Part shown: in pieces, positions 18,468-26,533 of the stretch
How the letters are laid out: the number at the start of each line of letters is the position of its first letter
Numbering within the stretch: the first letter of the stretch is position 1
Notes under the pieces: generated by a model
The model's input: the letters and a program-made list of their open reading frames with translations, nothing else
The model's database searches: none
What the model was told of the DNA's origin: nothing
Position numbers and translations under genes: made by a program
Assembly: GCA_949289305.1 (NCBI GenBank)
Contig: CASENB010000008.1
Location: 23,307 to 87,306, forward strand
Source of the DNA: an uncultured Spirochaetales bacterium
GTDB taxonomy: Bacteria > Spirochaetota > Spirochaetia > Sphaerochaetales > Sphaerochaetaceae
DNA: 64,000 bases
Reading direction: 5' to 3'

Positions 18468-20024
18468 TCAAATTGCATTTGGATCAGGCTCTATACCATC
18501 TTCATTCACATCTAAAGCATCAGCATTATCAGATTCTTCATTCACTTTTTCACCTTCACCTATAACTTCAACTTTTTCTGTATGAGGAATGATAAAACTC
18601 TGATTGTTTTCCGTTTTTACTATCTCTTCAGTTTTTGGACCATCTCCAGCAACATCTAAAGACTCTTCTTTAACATCTTCTGATTTTTCTTCGTCGTTTT
18701 TCAAAAGAGAAAAATAGATCTGATTGATTTTTTCTTTATTGTGACTAATCGATTCTCTTTTCTCTTCTTTAGCTCTCTTGAAATCATCTATCTTCTTATT
18801 TGATTCCTCAATTGAGCTATCTATATTAGCTAAAGATATTTTCAGTTGTTCTATTTTATCTTGTAGAACGCTAATTTCAGTCTTTATTTGTTCCTTCTTT
18901 TCTTCGTTGTGCTTTTTTTCTTCAATCAGGCTCTGATATTTTTGTTTTAACAGAGACATGAAGCTAACGACGTTTTGCTCTTCTCCTTTCAAAGATTCCA
19001 TTTTTCTTTCTACATTTTCAAGTTCTGTCCTTGTTGCGTTTTGACGCGTCTTTTGCCTGTTCAATAAAGATTCAACATAATTAAGATTTTCATTTAATGT
19101 GTTTAGGTCATACTCTTCTTGATTTATCTTTTTCGTAAGCTCCAAAACTTCTTTTGAAAATGCTGCAATAGAAGCAATTGTTTTAATTTCTTCTGAGTCA
19201 TAGCAACATGCGATTGACACATCATCTCGCGAATGATTCTTAGCAAGCAATGGTAATACAGAGAGAAATTTTTCTTCAGCAATAGACGGATCTTCTTTAT
19301 CGACAGTGTCATGAAGGAACGTACGATATAAATTAAATAGGCCTTCAATGTCATCTTGGTATGTTTTTTCTAGCCCGTCAGAGCATAGGAAAACAGCAAC
19401 AGGGACATCATTGCCATAGCAGAAAAAGGAGCGAAAATAATCTACTGCCATAGTATTGCAAAGAGACGTAGTACTATTGAATTCGCATTTTTCATCATCC
19501 TCTACAGGAATGCGAGCATCTCCGTTTTTGTTGAATATTACTATCGCACCATCTCCGATTTGGGATGCAAAGAAAAACTCTTTCGTATAACAAGCAAAAA
19601 GAAGCGTGGCTCCATAGATATGCGAAAGTTTTACTTGATCGGTGTAGTTTTTTAGCGCTTGAGGAGACATTTGCGCTTTCTCTTCATCTGTTAAAGGACT
19701 TTCTTCTAAATCCTTTTCAACATACTCTTTCCATGTCTCTACAATTTGTTCAGCAATGCGATGAGAGAGCGCATTTATATTGCCTTTTTCAATTGCGTTT
19801 TCAAACCATTTCTTTTTTAATACTACCGATAGTTTTTCATAAACAACTTTGCAAGCTAGCAATGAACCTTTTTCAGATCGCACGCAATCCCGATTTCCAT
19901 GTCCATCCGAGACTGCAAGAATAATAGATCCTTCTGCCTCGCTGTCGAAAGCATAGTCCTGACAAGGACGATTCGCTTCAATATGAGAATCGCCCTGAAA
20001 TCTTTTGCTGAATTTTCTAATCAT
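18468..20024 (-). CDS. PP2C-family protein phosphatase with C-terminal coiled coil
   Basis: A 518-residue protein. Residues ~1-270 form a PP2C domain with all metal motifs visible: LAVSDGHGNRDCV (Asp-Gly), SQIGDGAIVIF (GDG), VFLCSDGLEKTY (SDG) and SRDDVSIAC (terminal DD). It should dephosphorylate Ser/Thr residues using Mn/Mg. Residues ~285-440 are a long charged coiled coil, and the last ~80 are acidic and disordered. It follows the vWA gene by 6 nt. Kinase, vWA protein and PP2C phosphatase together make the TerY-P triad. Confidence 0.9.
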   Translation of the reverse strand: MIRKFSKRFQGDSHIEANRPCQDYAFDSEAEGSIILAVSDGHGNRDCVRSEKGSLLACKVVYEKLSVVLKKKWFENAIEKGNINALSHRIAEQIVETWKEYVEKDLEESPLTDEEKAQMSPQALKNYTDQVKLSHIYGATLLFACYTKEFFFASQIGDGAIVIFNKNGDARIPVEDDEKCEFNSTTSLCNTMAVDYFRSFFCYGNDVPVAVFLCSDGLEKTYQDDIEGLFNLYRTFLHDTVDKEDPSIAEEKFLSVLPLLAKNHSRDDVSIACCYDSEEIKTIASIAAFSKEVLELTKKINQEEYDLNTLNENLNYVESLLNRQKTRQNATRTELENVERKMESLKGEEQNVVSFMSLLKQKYQSLIEEKKHNEEKKEQIKTEISVLQDKIEQLKISLANIDSSIEESNKKIDDFKRAKEEKRESISHNKEKINQIYFSLLKNDEEKSEDVKEESLDVAGDGPKTEEIVKTENNQSFIIPHTEKVEVIGEGEKVNEESDNADALDVNEDGIEPDPNAI

Positions 20025-20030
20025 AAGCGA

Positions 20031-20786
20031 CTAATCCCAATCGTCGTAATCAGAATCAGCTCCAGCATCTGCAACTTTTGCCTTTTCCTTCTCTATACTC
20101 TCTAAAAGTTGATCAGTTTTTGATCTTATCTTACCACCCTCTTCATCAGCAGTAGGATTTGATTTGCTTCCAATTTTTATTGAATCTACAGCAGTAAAAC
20201 GAATCCAAGATGAAAGAGCTTCAGGAGAATGTGTTGTGATAACAAGTTCTTTAGATCCTGTGAATTCTCTTAAAACGTCCTGATTAGCATCATCTCCAAT
20301 AGCAATTGCAACTTTCAAAGAATTTTGGAACCAAGTATTCCTTTTTAAAATCGCTAATCCCTTCTCGTAGTTATCTGTGGGATCCCCATCTGACATAAGA
20401 AAAATTATTGGCTGGAAAGATCCGCTAGCCTGCGCCATGAACTTATTTCTAGAAAGTTTGTTAGCAAGTTCTTCGCAAGCTTCCCCGAAGTCGGTACATC
20501 CGCCAGCATTCAAATATGTCCATTGAAATTCTTCGGCAGATATAGGTTCATTAATCCACTCACAACCATTTGAAAATGCAAGAGTGGCAATTTTCACCTC
20601 AGCATCCGCATTCTTTGCAGAAATCTCTTTTATTTCGGGTAATACTTCTTCAATTGCCTGATTAACCGCTCCTATTTTCTTTCCTTCCATAGATAACGAA
20701 GTATCGATTACAAAGAATACTGTTAAAACTCTTCTTGCTACAGGTTTTGCCGATCCATATAGATCATCTACTTGTTCAACGCTCAT
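20031..20786 (-). CDS. TerY-like von Willebrand factor A domain protein
   Basis: A 251-residue vWA protein. The MIDAS metal site is complete: VIDTSLSMEGKK (DxSxS), GGCTDFGEA (Thr) and LMSDGDPTDNYEKG (Asp). The layout matches TerY proteins of tellurium-resistance-associated and stress-signalling gene clusters. The C-terminal 45 residues are charged and low in complexity; the TerY-C zinc ribbon is absent and encoded separately at 18078-18437. The gene overlaps the kinase gene by 4 nt (ATGA). vWA domains of this class bridge proteins in a metal-dependent way. Confidence 0.87.
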   Translation of the reverse strand: MSVEQVDDLYGSAKPVARRVLTVFFVIDTSLSMEGKKIGAVNQAIEEVLPEIKEISAKNADAEVKIATLAFSNGCEWINEPISAEEFQWTYLNAGGCTDFGEACEELANKLSRNKFMAQASGSFQPIIFLMSDGDPTDNYEKGLAILKRNTWFQNSLKVAIAIGDDANQDVLREFTGSKELVITTHSPEALSSWIRFTAVDSIKIGSKSNPTADEEGGKIRSKTDQLLESIEKEKAKVADAGADSDYDDWD

Positions 20787-22111
20787 AAAACATACTCTCC
20801 TTTTATATTTCTATCAAAATAAATTGTATTTGCTTGACTTAATGCCAAAGTTTTTCCTTTTGGAATACTTCTTTTATTTCCCTCTTTATCTATAACAATC
20901 CACTCCTCATCACTTAGATTGCATAGTCCGTACATGATTACGTTGTTTTCCTTCCTTTGTTTTACTTCAGCTGTCATCTTAAAAACACTCGCATCCAGCT
21001 TTGGTGATGTCTGAATCTCATAAAGATATTTTCCGTGCGAAATAAAAACATCGTATTCTGTCGTTGTTTGCTTAAGCTGCCTTGTAATATGGAGCCTTGG
21101 TATGTCGGATAGTTCTCTTTTACATGCTATGCATGTTTTTTCCCGAGAATGTTCAATGAAAGTGTAACGCCCACAATCATGCATTATTAGTTGATCGCGC
21201 AATTTTACAAATGCTTCTTCCCAATCCTTTTCCATCAATCTCTTATTCGGTTCATGCATTGCTTCTTGAGAAAAGGCCCGATAGAACATATCGTGGATGA
21301 ACTCAGGATAAACAGGCCAAAATCTATAAGCATTAATATGCATGCTGGGATCAGGACGATTGCTTGCATCATTTTTGTCAAAGATAAACAGCGGCTCCTT
21401 TCCATACAGATTAATCTCATATTCTTGAGTCATGCATGGGCATTTTAGCACTCTCTGCCCCTCTAGTGGATGTGACAAGAAAAGCATCATGAAAAGTATG
21501 ACAGATAGAGAAAATCTATCGGTAAAATTATTAGGAACTGTAGATCCAACTACAATTTCTGGAGCCATATATCGGCATTTACCCGCAATTCCCATCGTAG
21601 TGCCATATTGGGAAACGTTATCGTTATCACATATTAAGACGTGTCCATCGGATGGACGAATAAAGAAATTTCCATCGTTTAGATCTTGATAGCTATACCC
21701 TTGTCTATGAAGGACTCTAAATGCATGAACGATATTCAAACATGCATTAACAGGGGATGCGATGGATGAGAACGTTTTCTTTGCAAGCAGAAATTCTGAG
21801 AATTCAAAATGATCAGCTGGGCGAAGATCCATTATATAACCGAAACTATTTCCATCTTCACAGTATTCAAGAGGCCAGAGAAACATAGGATCAGGACTTT
21901 GATTCTTGATATTGTCTTTTAAATTTTCTTTGAATTTCTTTTCATTCCTCATGCCCTCGAAATACCATTTAAGAGCATAATTTCCACCTTTCCATTTTAC
22001 GAGATAAACTTCTCCTTGGCCGCCTCCTCCAAGTTTTTTAATTACATGTACAGGTTCTGCTTTTGCTGTTTTTAGAGTTGTATTCGGCTTTAACAAATCG
22101 CCATTATTCAT
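20783..22111 (-). CDS. Ser/Thr protein kinase of the TerY-P signalling module
   Basis: A 442-residue protein. The kinase domain covers about residues 20-300: glycine loop LGGGGQGEVYLV (27-38), YALKWYF with the ATP lysine K48, catalytic YQDLNDGNFFI (D143, N148), metal-binding CDNDN (D162, where DND replaces DFG) and MAPEIV. These residues predict activity. The C-terminal ~100 residues contain one CxxC (CIACKREL) and then a beta-rich segment; no membrane helix is seen. It is the first main gene of the operon, behind its own promoter and an AAGGAGG site. Targets are unknown; the PP2C phosphatase is the likely antagonist. Confidence 0.9.
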   Translation of the reverse strand: MNNGDLLKPNTTLKTAKAEPVHVIKKLGGGGQGEVYLVKWKGGNYALKWYFEGMRNEKKFKENLKDNIKNQSPDPMFLWPLEYCEDGNSFGYIMDLRPADHFEFSEFLLAKKTFSSIASPVNACLNIVHAFRVLHRQGYSYQDLNDGNFFIRPSDGHVLICDNDNVSQYGTTMGIAGKCRYMAPEIVVGSTVPNNFTDRFSLSVILFMMLFLSHPLEGQRVLKCPCMTQEYEINLYGKEPLFIFDKNDASNRPDPSMHINAYRFWPVYPEFIHDMFYRAFSQEAMHEPNKRLMEKDWEEAFVKLRDQLIMHDCGRYTFIEHSREKTCIACKRELSDIPRLHITRQLKQTTTEYDVFISHGKYLYEIQTSPKLDASVFKMTAEVKQRKENNVIMYGLCNLSDEEWIVIDKEGNKRSIPKGKTLALSQANTIYFDRNIKGEYVL

Positions 22112-22136
22112 TCCCCAGACCTCCTTATCTTTTTCA

Positions 22137-22166
22137 ATTTTAATAAAGAAATTATGTGATTATCAA
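22137..22166 (-). promoter_or_regulatory. predicted promoter of the kinase operon
   Basis: TTGATA (22166-22161) and TAAAAT (22142-22137) are separated by 18 nt on the minus strand, each five of six to consensus. The predicted start site leaves a leader of about 20 nt containing AAGGAGG before the kinase ATG at 22111. Confidence 0.6.
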
Positions 22167-22219
22167 GTAATTTGTATGTGGCAAGAACAAATATAAAAAG
22201 ATCGAAACCTACGGAAAAG

Positions 22220-22402
22220 TTATATTCCAAGAATGTTGCCAACCCCAAAAAGAACGAAAATAATTCCAACTACTCTTAATATCCAATTAAGAATTATCCA
22301 TCCAGCAGCCTTAATCGTTGAATCTGTGATATGTAAAACCTTACCGAAAACTATCATAATCAGCCCGATGATAATTAATACTATCCCCATACAACACCCC
22401 AT
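22220..22402 (-). CDS. 60-residue double-helix membrane protein
   Basis: MGCCMGIVLIIIGLIMIVFG begins a very hydrophobic protein with two predicted membrane helices (about 5-22 and 38-58) and a short polar link (HITDSTIKAAG). It matches no family I can name. Two starts are possible: ATG at 22402, with a -10-like TATCTT 5 nt upstream, or ATG at 22390, preceded by GGGG. It lies 108 nt upstream of the kinase gene on the same strand, but the kinase has its own promoter, so membership of that operon is uncertain. Confidence 0.5.
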   Translation of the reverse strand: MGCCMGIVLIIIGLIMIVFGKVLHITDSTIKAAGWIILNWILRVVGIIFVLFGVGNILGI

Positions 22403-23230
22403 CTAATAAGATATATTTAAATATTCCAATATTTTAAATTGATTATCAAGAGAATAATGATTGTGCTGACTACGAATTTTCTGTAGATAAAAATTTATTC
22501 CAAGTAAATGGATAACAGCATCATTTTTCTGATATTTCTCATAATATTTTTTAGCTTTTAGCTAATTTAGAGCTCTTTCGTAACTCACATTTAGTTTCAA
22601 CTCAATGGTATAATAGAGATGGCTATTAGCCTTAACCTCCTATCTATACAGCCTTTATTCGTTTTCTCTTCTGCTCTTTCTTCAAAGCCTAAAGATCTTA
22701 GTAATATAACTCTTTCTTTTTCCCGAAACATATCATAACGGAATCATGTATAAAGTACTTTCAATTTCTCTATTAAGAAATACACATCCGTATTTCTCAA
22801 CATTAAAAGAAGTAATAGTTTCTTCGCCATATTTGCATTATATGATCAAACCAAATTAAAAAGACAGTCTAAGATGTAAAAATCTTTCTACTTCACAAAG
22901 AAGAAAATACAATTAACTATTCCTCTTTTAAACAGAGAACAAACTAAAATATCAAATTTCTTTCATTAAAGAGTTCTGAGTGGATTTATCGCTGAAGAAC
23001 AGCGATAAACAATAAATGTTCAGTAAATGCCTTTCCCCTTTTCTTTTAATTAGTCTGCAAAGACTTTCGTTTCTATGAAATCGTATTTTCAACTCTTTTA
23101 GTTAGCCTCAATAAAGGAAACCTCATCTTGTGCTTTTACAATTTGCGATCTAAGCTACCATAAATAGCGATGGATAATCTCTCTTTAGATAAACAGCAAC
23201 TATTATTTTGCAGGTGTAAGGTAGATAAAA
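22403..23230. other. 828-bp gene-poor AT-rich stretch
   Basis: No convincing gene is seen on either strand. Three things stand out. An extended -10 (TGGTATAAT at 22606-22614, plus) lies just before GGCTATTAGCC; an ATG at 22619 opens a 39-codon frame ending at 22738 that does not look like a conserved protein. A perfect hairpin lies at 22985-23009. Translation of the right end does not reveal the missing N-terminal domain of the following truncated gene. The stretch separates the kinase operon from decayed accessory genes and may itself be decayed DNA. Confidence 0.5.
22985..23009. repeat. perfect 10-bp stem hairpin
   Basis: TTTATCGCTG and CAGCGATAAA flank AAGAA. No T-run follows on either strand, so this is not a standard terminator. 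No adjacent gene explains it. Confidence 0.5.
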
Positions 23231-24085
23231 ATGATAGACAGAAGTGAAATTTATGCAATATTAAATGACATGTTAAATGAATCGACCAATAGAAATATTG
23301 TAGAAGATGTTCTCTGGTTCGATCTATCTCTAGATACGATCCATTCTTATAGAAGAAGACATAAAATACATTATCCAAGGCCCCCTTGGGAAAATCTTGA
23401 CGATGCTCAATACCTTATAAGAATAGGAGCTGCAGGAGAAGGCAGAGATAATAAAGTTCATGCAACGCTCGAAGGATTATTAATGTTCGGTTATGAGGAG
23501 CAAATACGAAGAGAATACCCCAAATACTCATTAAAATATATAGAATATAATTCATCATCAAATATTGACTGGATTGAACATATATCATCTTCTTCAGGAA
23601 CTTGGTCTGGAAACATTTACGATTTCTTTTTCATCGTGCTAGAAAAGCTTTATAGCAAACTGAGTCTTCCTTTCAAACTTCAAACGCTTGATAACTCAAT
23701 TGTAAGAATTCCCTATGGCACTACTCTTTTTGCTATCAGAGAAGCTCTTGCTAATTGTTTTACTAATGCAGATTTTTCTATTCCTTCAGGAGTAGTTATT
23801 ACTAGCGCTCCTAATTACTTAAAATTCTCAAATCCAGGGGAAATCAGAATTGGGAAAAAGCAAATGTTACAGGATGGAATTTCAGAACCAAGAAATAAAG
23901 CGATAATGAAAATGTTTACCCTCATAGGAATTGGAGAGCGCATTGGACTCGGAATTCCAGAAATTTTTCGCATATGGGAAAATAAAGGCTTAACTACTCC
24001 TGAAATTACTGAGGATCAAAAGCAGGCTAAAATAACAATCACATTACCATTGGAATATAGAGCAAGAAGTACAAATATAGTTTAA
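23231..24085 (+). pseudogene. truncated AlbA/Schlafen-HATPase_c_4 protein (C-terminal part)
   Basis: A 284-residue frame matching the C-terminal two-thirds of ATP-binding proteins that normally begin with an AlbA_2 (Schlafen-like) domain. RIGAAGEGRDNKVHATLEGLLMFG is the usual linker, and REALANCFTNADFS, LKFSNPGEIRIG and GIGERIGLGIPEIFRIWE belong to the HATPase_c_4 region. The N-terminal domain (~120-150 residues) is missing: a stop codon lies three codons upstream in frame and no remnant was found before it. AAGGTAG precedes the ATG, so a short product could still be made. Such proteins occur in defence or regulatory islands; this copy is probably inactive. Confidence 0.62.
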
Positions 24086-24198
24086 ATTATCTTACAGATT
24101 TAGAATGCCTGATCTTATATGATCTTGTCATTCCAAAGATCTAACAGAAATTCTTTCCAAGGTGATACGAGATAATAGATTTTGTTCTAGAAGATCTT

Positions 24199-25011
24199 AT
24201 GTTATACAGAATAAATATTAACGTTCTACATGAAGGAGAAGATAAAAAACAAACAGTAAAAACCTGCGTTAGGAAAACAAACATAAACGCATCCAATGAT
24301 TATGAAAAATGCGTAAAAAGGATTGAAAATCAACTTCTTGTTCTTACTGAAAATATTAATGATAAACTATCTAAAATAGATAAAACATCTCTAGGATGGA
24401 ATTTCTCATTTCCAATGTCTAATTCAAAAATATCAACAGATGATTTAGGCAGCACAATCTACCATAATGTCCTAGAGAATATATTAAAGACACTTGATCC
24501 TGCTATTAAAAAGGTAGAAAAACTTTATAAGGTAAAGGACGCATACGTTATTGGGCTTAATGATAAGAAACTAATTATGCAGGAAGGAAAACTCGCGCTA
24601 AAAAACATACTTTCAATCGGTACTGCATCTGGCATAGAAATCGCAACAATGTTAACAGCTATCATGGAAAACAGAAATGGATTCTATTACTATGACGAAA
24701 GATTTTCATTTATCAATAGCGATATTGAACAGTCTATTATTTCATTAATGATTAAAAAGCTTGAAGATAATGCACAGCTTTTCATTACTACCCATAACAG
24801 TGATATACTTGATATGAATCTGCCAAAACATTCTTTAACGTTCCTCACTAAGGATAAAGAAGGGATAGTAAAAGCCGTATACGCATCTGATTATCTAAAA
24901 AAGAATACGGACTCATTAAAAAATGCAGTCTTAAACGATGTATTCTCTGTAGCTCCAAGACTAGATTACATAGATGAACTTGCCTCAATGCAAATAGGAG
25001 AAAACATATGA
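24199..25011 (+). pseudogene. truncated AAA-family ATPase (C-terminal part, no Walker A)
   Basis: A 270-residue frame resembling the C-terminal half of ABC/OLD-like AAA ATPases found beside accessory partners. FYYYDERFSFINSDIEQSI sits at the Walker B position, AQLFITTHNSDILDMNLPKHS is the switch-histidine strand, and KNILSIGTASGIEIATML resembles the region before Walker B. No Walker A (GxxxxGKS/T) is present, and 24086-24198 does not supply it, so the first ~150 residues appear lost. The stop overlaps the next start (ATGA), the usual layout of a two-gene unit. Confidence 0.6.
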
Positions 25012-25144
25012 GACCAGCAATGCTTACCAGATGGGCTAAATTCGAACAGTACACATCAAAAACAATAACTCTATTTAATCAACTAACCAAGAATTCTTCA
25101 TAGATGCTTTTACTAGATTATGTCTAGGAAAAATGCAATATTAA
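25008..25144 (+). pseudogene. remnant of the ATPase partner gene, frameshifted
   Basis: An ATG overlapping the ATPase stop opens MRPAMLTRWAKFEQYTSK, ending at a TAG after 31 codons (25101-25103). Reading on in another frame continues plausibly as FIDAFTRLCLGKMQY to a TAA at 25142. This suggests a frameshift within a short remnant of the partner gene of the ATPase. I do not recognise the family. Confidence 0.4.
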
Positions 25145-25201
25145 TGCTAATTTTGTACTTTTTCATGATAATTGGAAGTAGCACTTCCATATATAATAAT
25201 T

Positions 25202-26404
25202 TTAAACCTTACCTAGTAGCCAATCTAAAACATTAATCTGTCTTATTCCGTTATGATTAACAGGTGTTCCGTAATCAAATGTAAGAAGATATTTAGGATT
25301 ATGATCTTTTATCGACAACAAAGGTCTGAGTTCTCTTTCAAGTAAGCTTCCGTCATTATCTTTTAAAGTATATGCAACCTGATAATACTCTTCCCCTAAT
25401 TCTCCGATTGCAACAAAATCAACCTCTGTTACTCCAATTTTTCCAACGTATACTTTGTATCCTCTCCTTAATAATTCTAAATAAACAATGTTCTCTAATA
25501 TGTGTCCGCTGTCTGATGCTGCGCTTCCAAGGACGACCTTTCTTAAGCCAATGTCCGCAGCATAGTATTTAGGGTTAGTCTTTAAAATGTCTTTTCCTTT
25601 TATGTCGAAACGTTCCGCTTTATAAAAAATAAAACTTTCTGTAATTGCATCCAGATACTGATCTGCAGTTACTGGGGTTGTTTTTCGTCCTGATGACGTA
25701 AGCGCACCAGCAATTTTATTTGCAGTTATCTCGCTTCCAATGGAACTGAAAAGAAATTTTACGATGCGTCTTAAACATTCTACATCTATGTTCTTTCTTC
25801 TTGATACGATGTCTTTAACAACTACGGAGTCGAATATCGAAGAAAGATATTGCCTTATCGCCCATCTATCTTCAAGTTGCAAAGTAAAAGGAAGAGATCC
25901 GTTTTCAATATAATCTTGATAGAGATGTTCAATAACATTTTCGCTTCCTCGTGCCAATACATAATCTTTAAACGAAAGAGGAAGCACGTTAATTTCTACA
26001 TATCTGCCAGTCAATAGCGTAGATAGATCGCTAGAGAGGAGTTTTGAATTAGATCCCGTAATATATACATCACAGTTCTTCTTTAAAAAAAATGAATCAA
26101 CGGCCTTTTCAAAACATTCCACCCTCTGCACCTCGTCTAATATGATGTAATTCATCTTATTAGGTACTAGCCTTTCAACAACTTCTGAATGTAAATCCTT
26201 ATAGCCCTCGATGTAGTCGTACTCAACATCCTCGAAGTTAATATATAGTATTTGATCGAGCCCTACCCCGTTTTCTAACAGATATTCTTTATATTGTTCC
26301 ATCAAGGTAGTCTTACCTGACCTTCTAAGACCTGTTATGACTTTTATAATCTGCTTGTCTTTGTATGCAATCAACTTTGCTATATATTCACTTCTTTTTA
26401 TCAT
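25202..26404 (-). CDS. AAA ATPase with DUF4143 domain
   Basis: A 400-residue protein of the AAA_14/DUF4143 type: Walker A ITGLRRSGKTTLMEQ near residue 25, Walker B YIILDEVQRV, sensor VYITGSNSKLLSSDLSTLLTGR, and in the C-terminal half the DUF4143 core GHILENIVYLELLRRGYKVYVG with EVDFVA, a nuclease-like strand. Biological roles are unknown; these genes are common in accessory regions, often in many copies. A sigma-70 promoter (TTGACT, 17 nt, TATCAT) ends 6 nt before the ATG, with no Shine-Dalgarno site, so the mRNA is probably leaderless. Confidence 0.87.
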   Translation of the reverse strand: MIKRSEYIAKLIAYKDKQIIKVITGLRRSGKTTLMEQYKEYLLENGVGLDQILYINFEDVEYDYIEGYKDLHSEVVERLVPNKMNYIILDEVQRVECFEKAVDSFFLKKNCDVYITGSNSKLLSSDLSTLLTGRYVEINVLPLSFKDYVLARGSENVIEHLYQDYIENGSLPFTLQLEDRWAIRQYLSSIFDSVVVKDIVSRRKNIDVECLRRIVKFLFSSIGSEITANKIAGALTSSGRKTTPVTADQYLDAITESFIFYKAERFDIKGKDILKTNPKYYAADIGLRKVVLGSAASDSGHILENIVYLELLRRGYKVYVGKIGVTEVDFVAIGELGEEYYQVAYTLKDNDGSLLERELRPLLSIKDHNPKYLLTFDYGTPVNHNGIRQINVLDWLLGKV

Positions 26405-26410
26405 GGTCTA

Positions 26411-26439
26411 ATGATACCATCAGACAATATTTTAGTCAA
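26411..26439 (-). promoter_or_regulatory. promoter of the DUF4143 ATPase gene, leaderless type
   Basis: TTGACT (26439-26434), a 17-nt spacer, and TATCAT (26416-26411) preceded by TGG (extended -10). The -10 box ends 6 nt before the ATG at 26404. Confidence 0.68.
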
Positions 26440-26506
26440 AGTTTTTAACCTTTTTCTTAAAAACTTGATATAATAAAACACTTTTTAATATTTTTCTTAA
26501 AAACTT
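26439..26506. repeat. inverted and direct repeats abutting the -35 box
   Basis: AAGTTTTTAA (26439-26448) and TTAAAAACTT (26457-26466) form a perfect 10-bp inverted repeat that touches the -35 of the DUF4143 gene. A 16-bp sequence, TTTTTCTTAAAAACTT, occurs at 26451-26466 and again at 26491-26506, exactly 40 bp apart. The pattern would suit a repressor operator with two sites on about the same helix face; it could also be the terminator region of the upstream gene. Confidence 0.45.
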
Positions 26507-26533
26507 TTTATCATGATGCCTAACATGTATCGT

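Noticed and set aside
13287..22111. Naming the kinase operon a tellurium-resistance operon
   Set aside because: No TerA, TerB, TerC, TerD or TerZ homologue is present; only the TerY-P triad part resembles Ter loci, so resistance is not supported.
23136..23378. 80-codon minus-strand frame over the start of the AlbA/HATPase remnant
   Set aside because: Antisense to a recognisable coding fragment; no ribosome site.
26451..26506. Two 16-bp direct repeats as a CRISPR array
   Set aside because: Only two short copies that overlap an inverted repeat at a promoter, with no cas genes and no further units.
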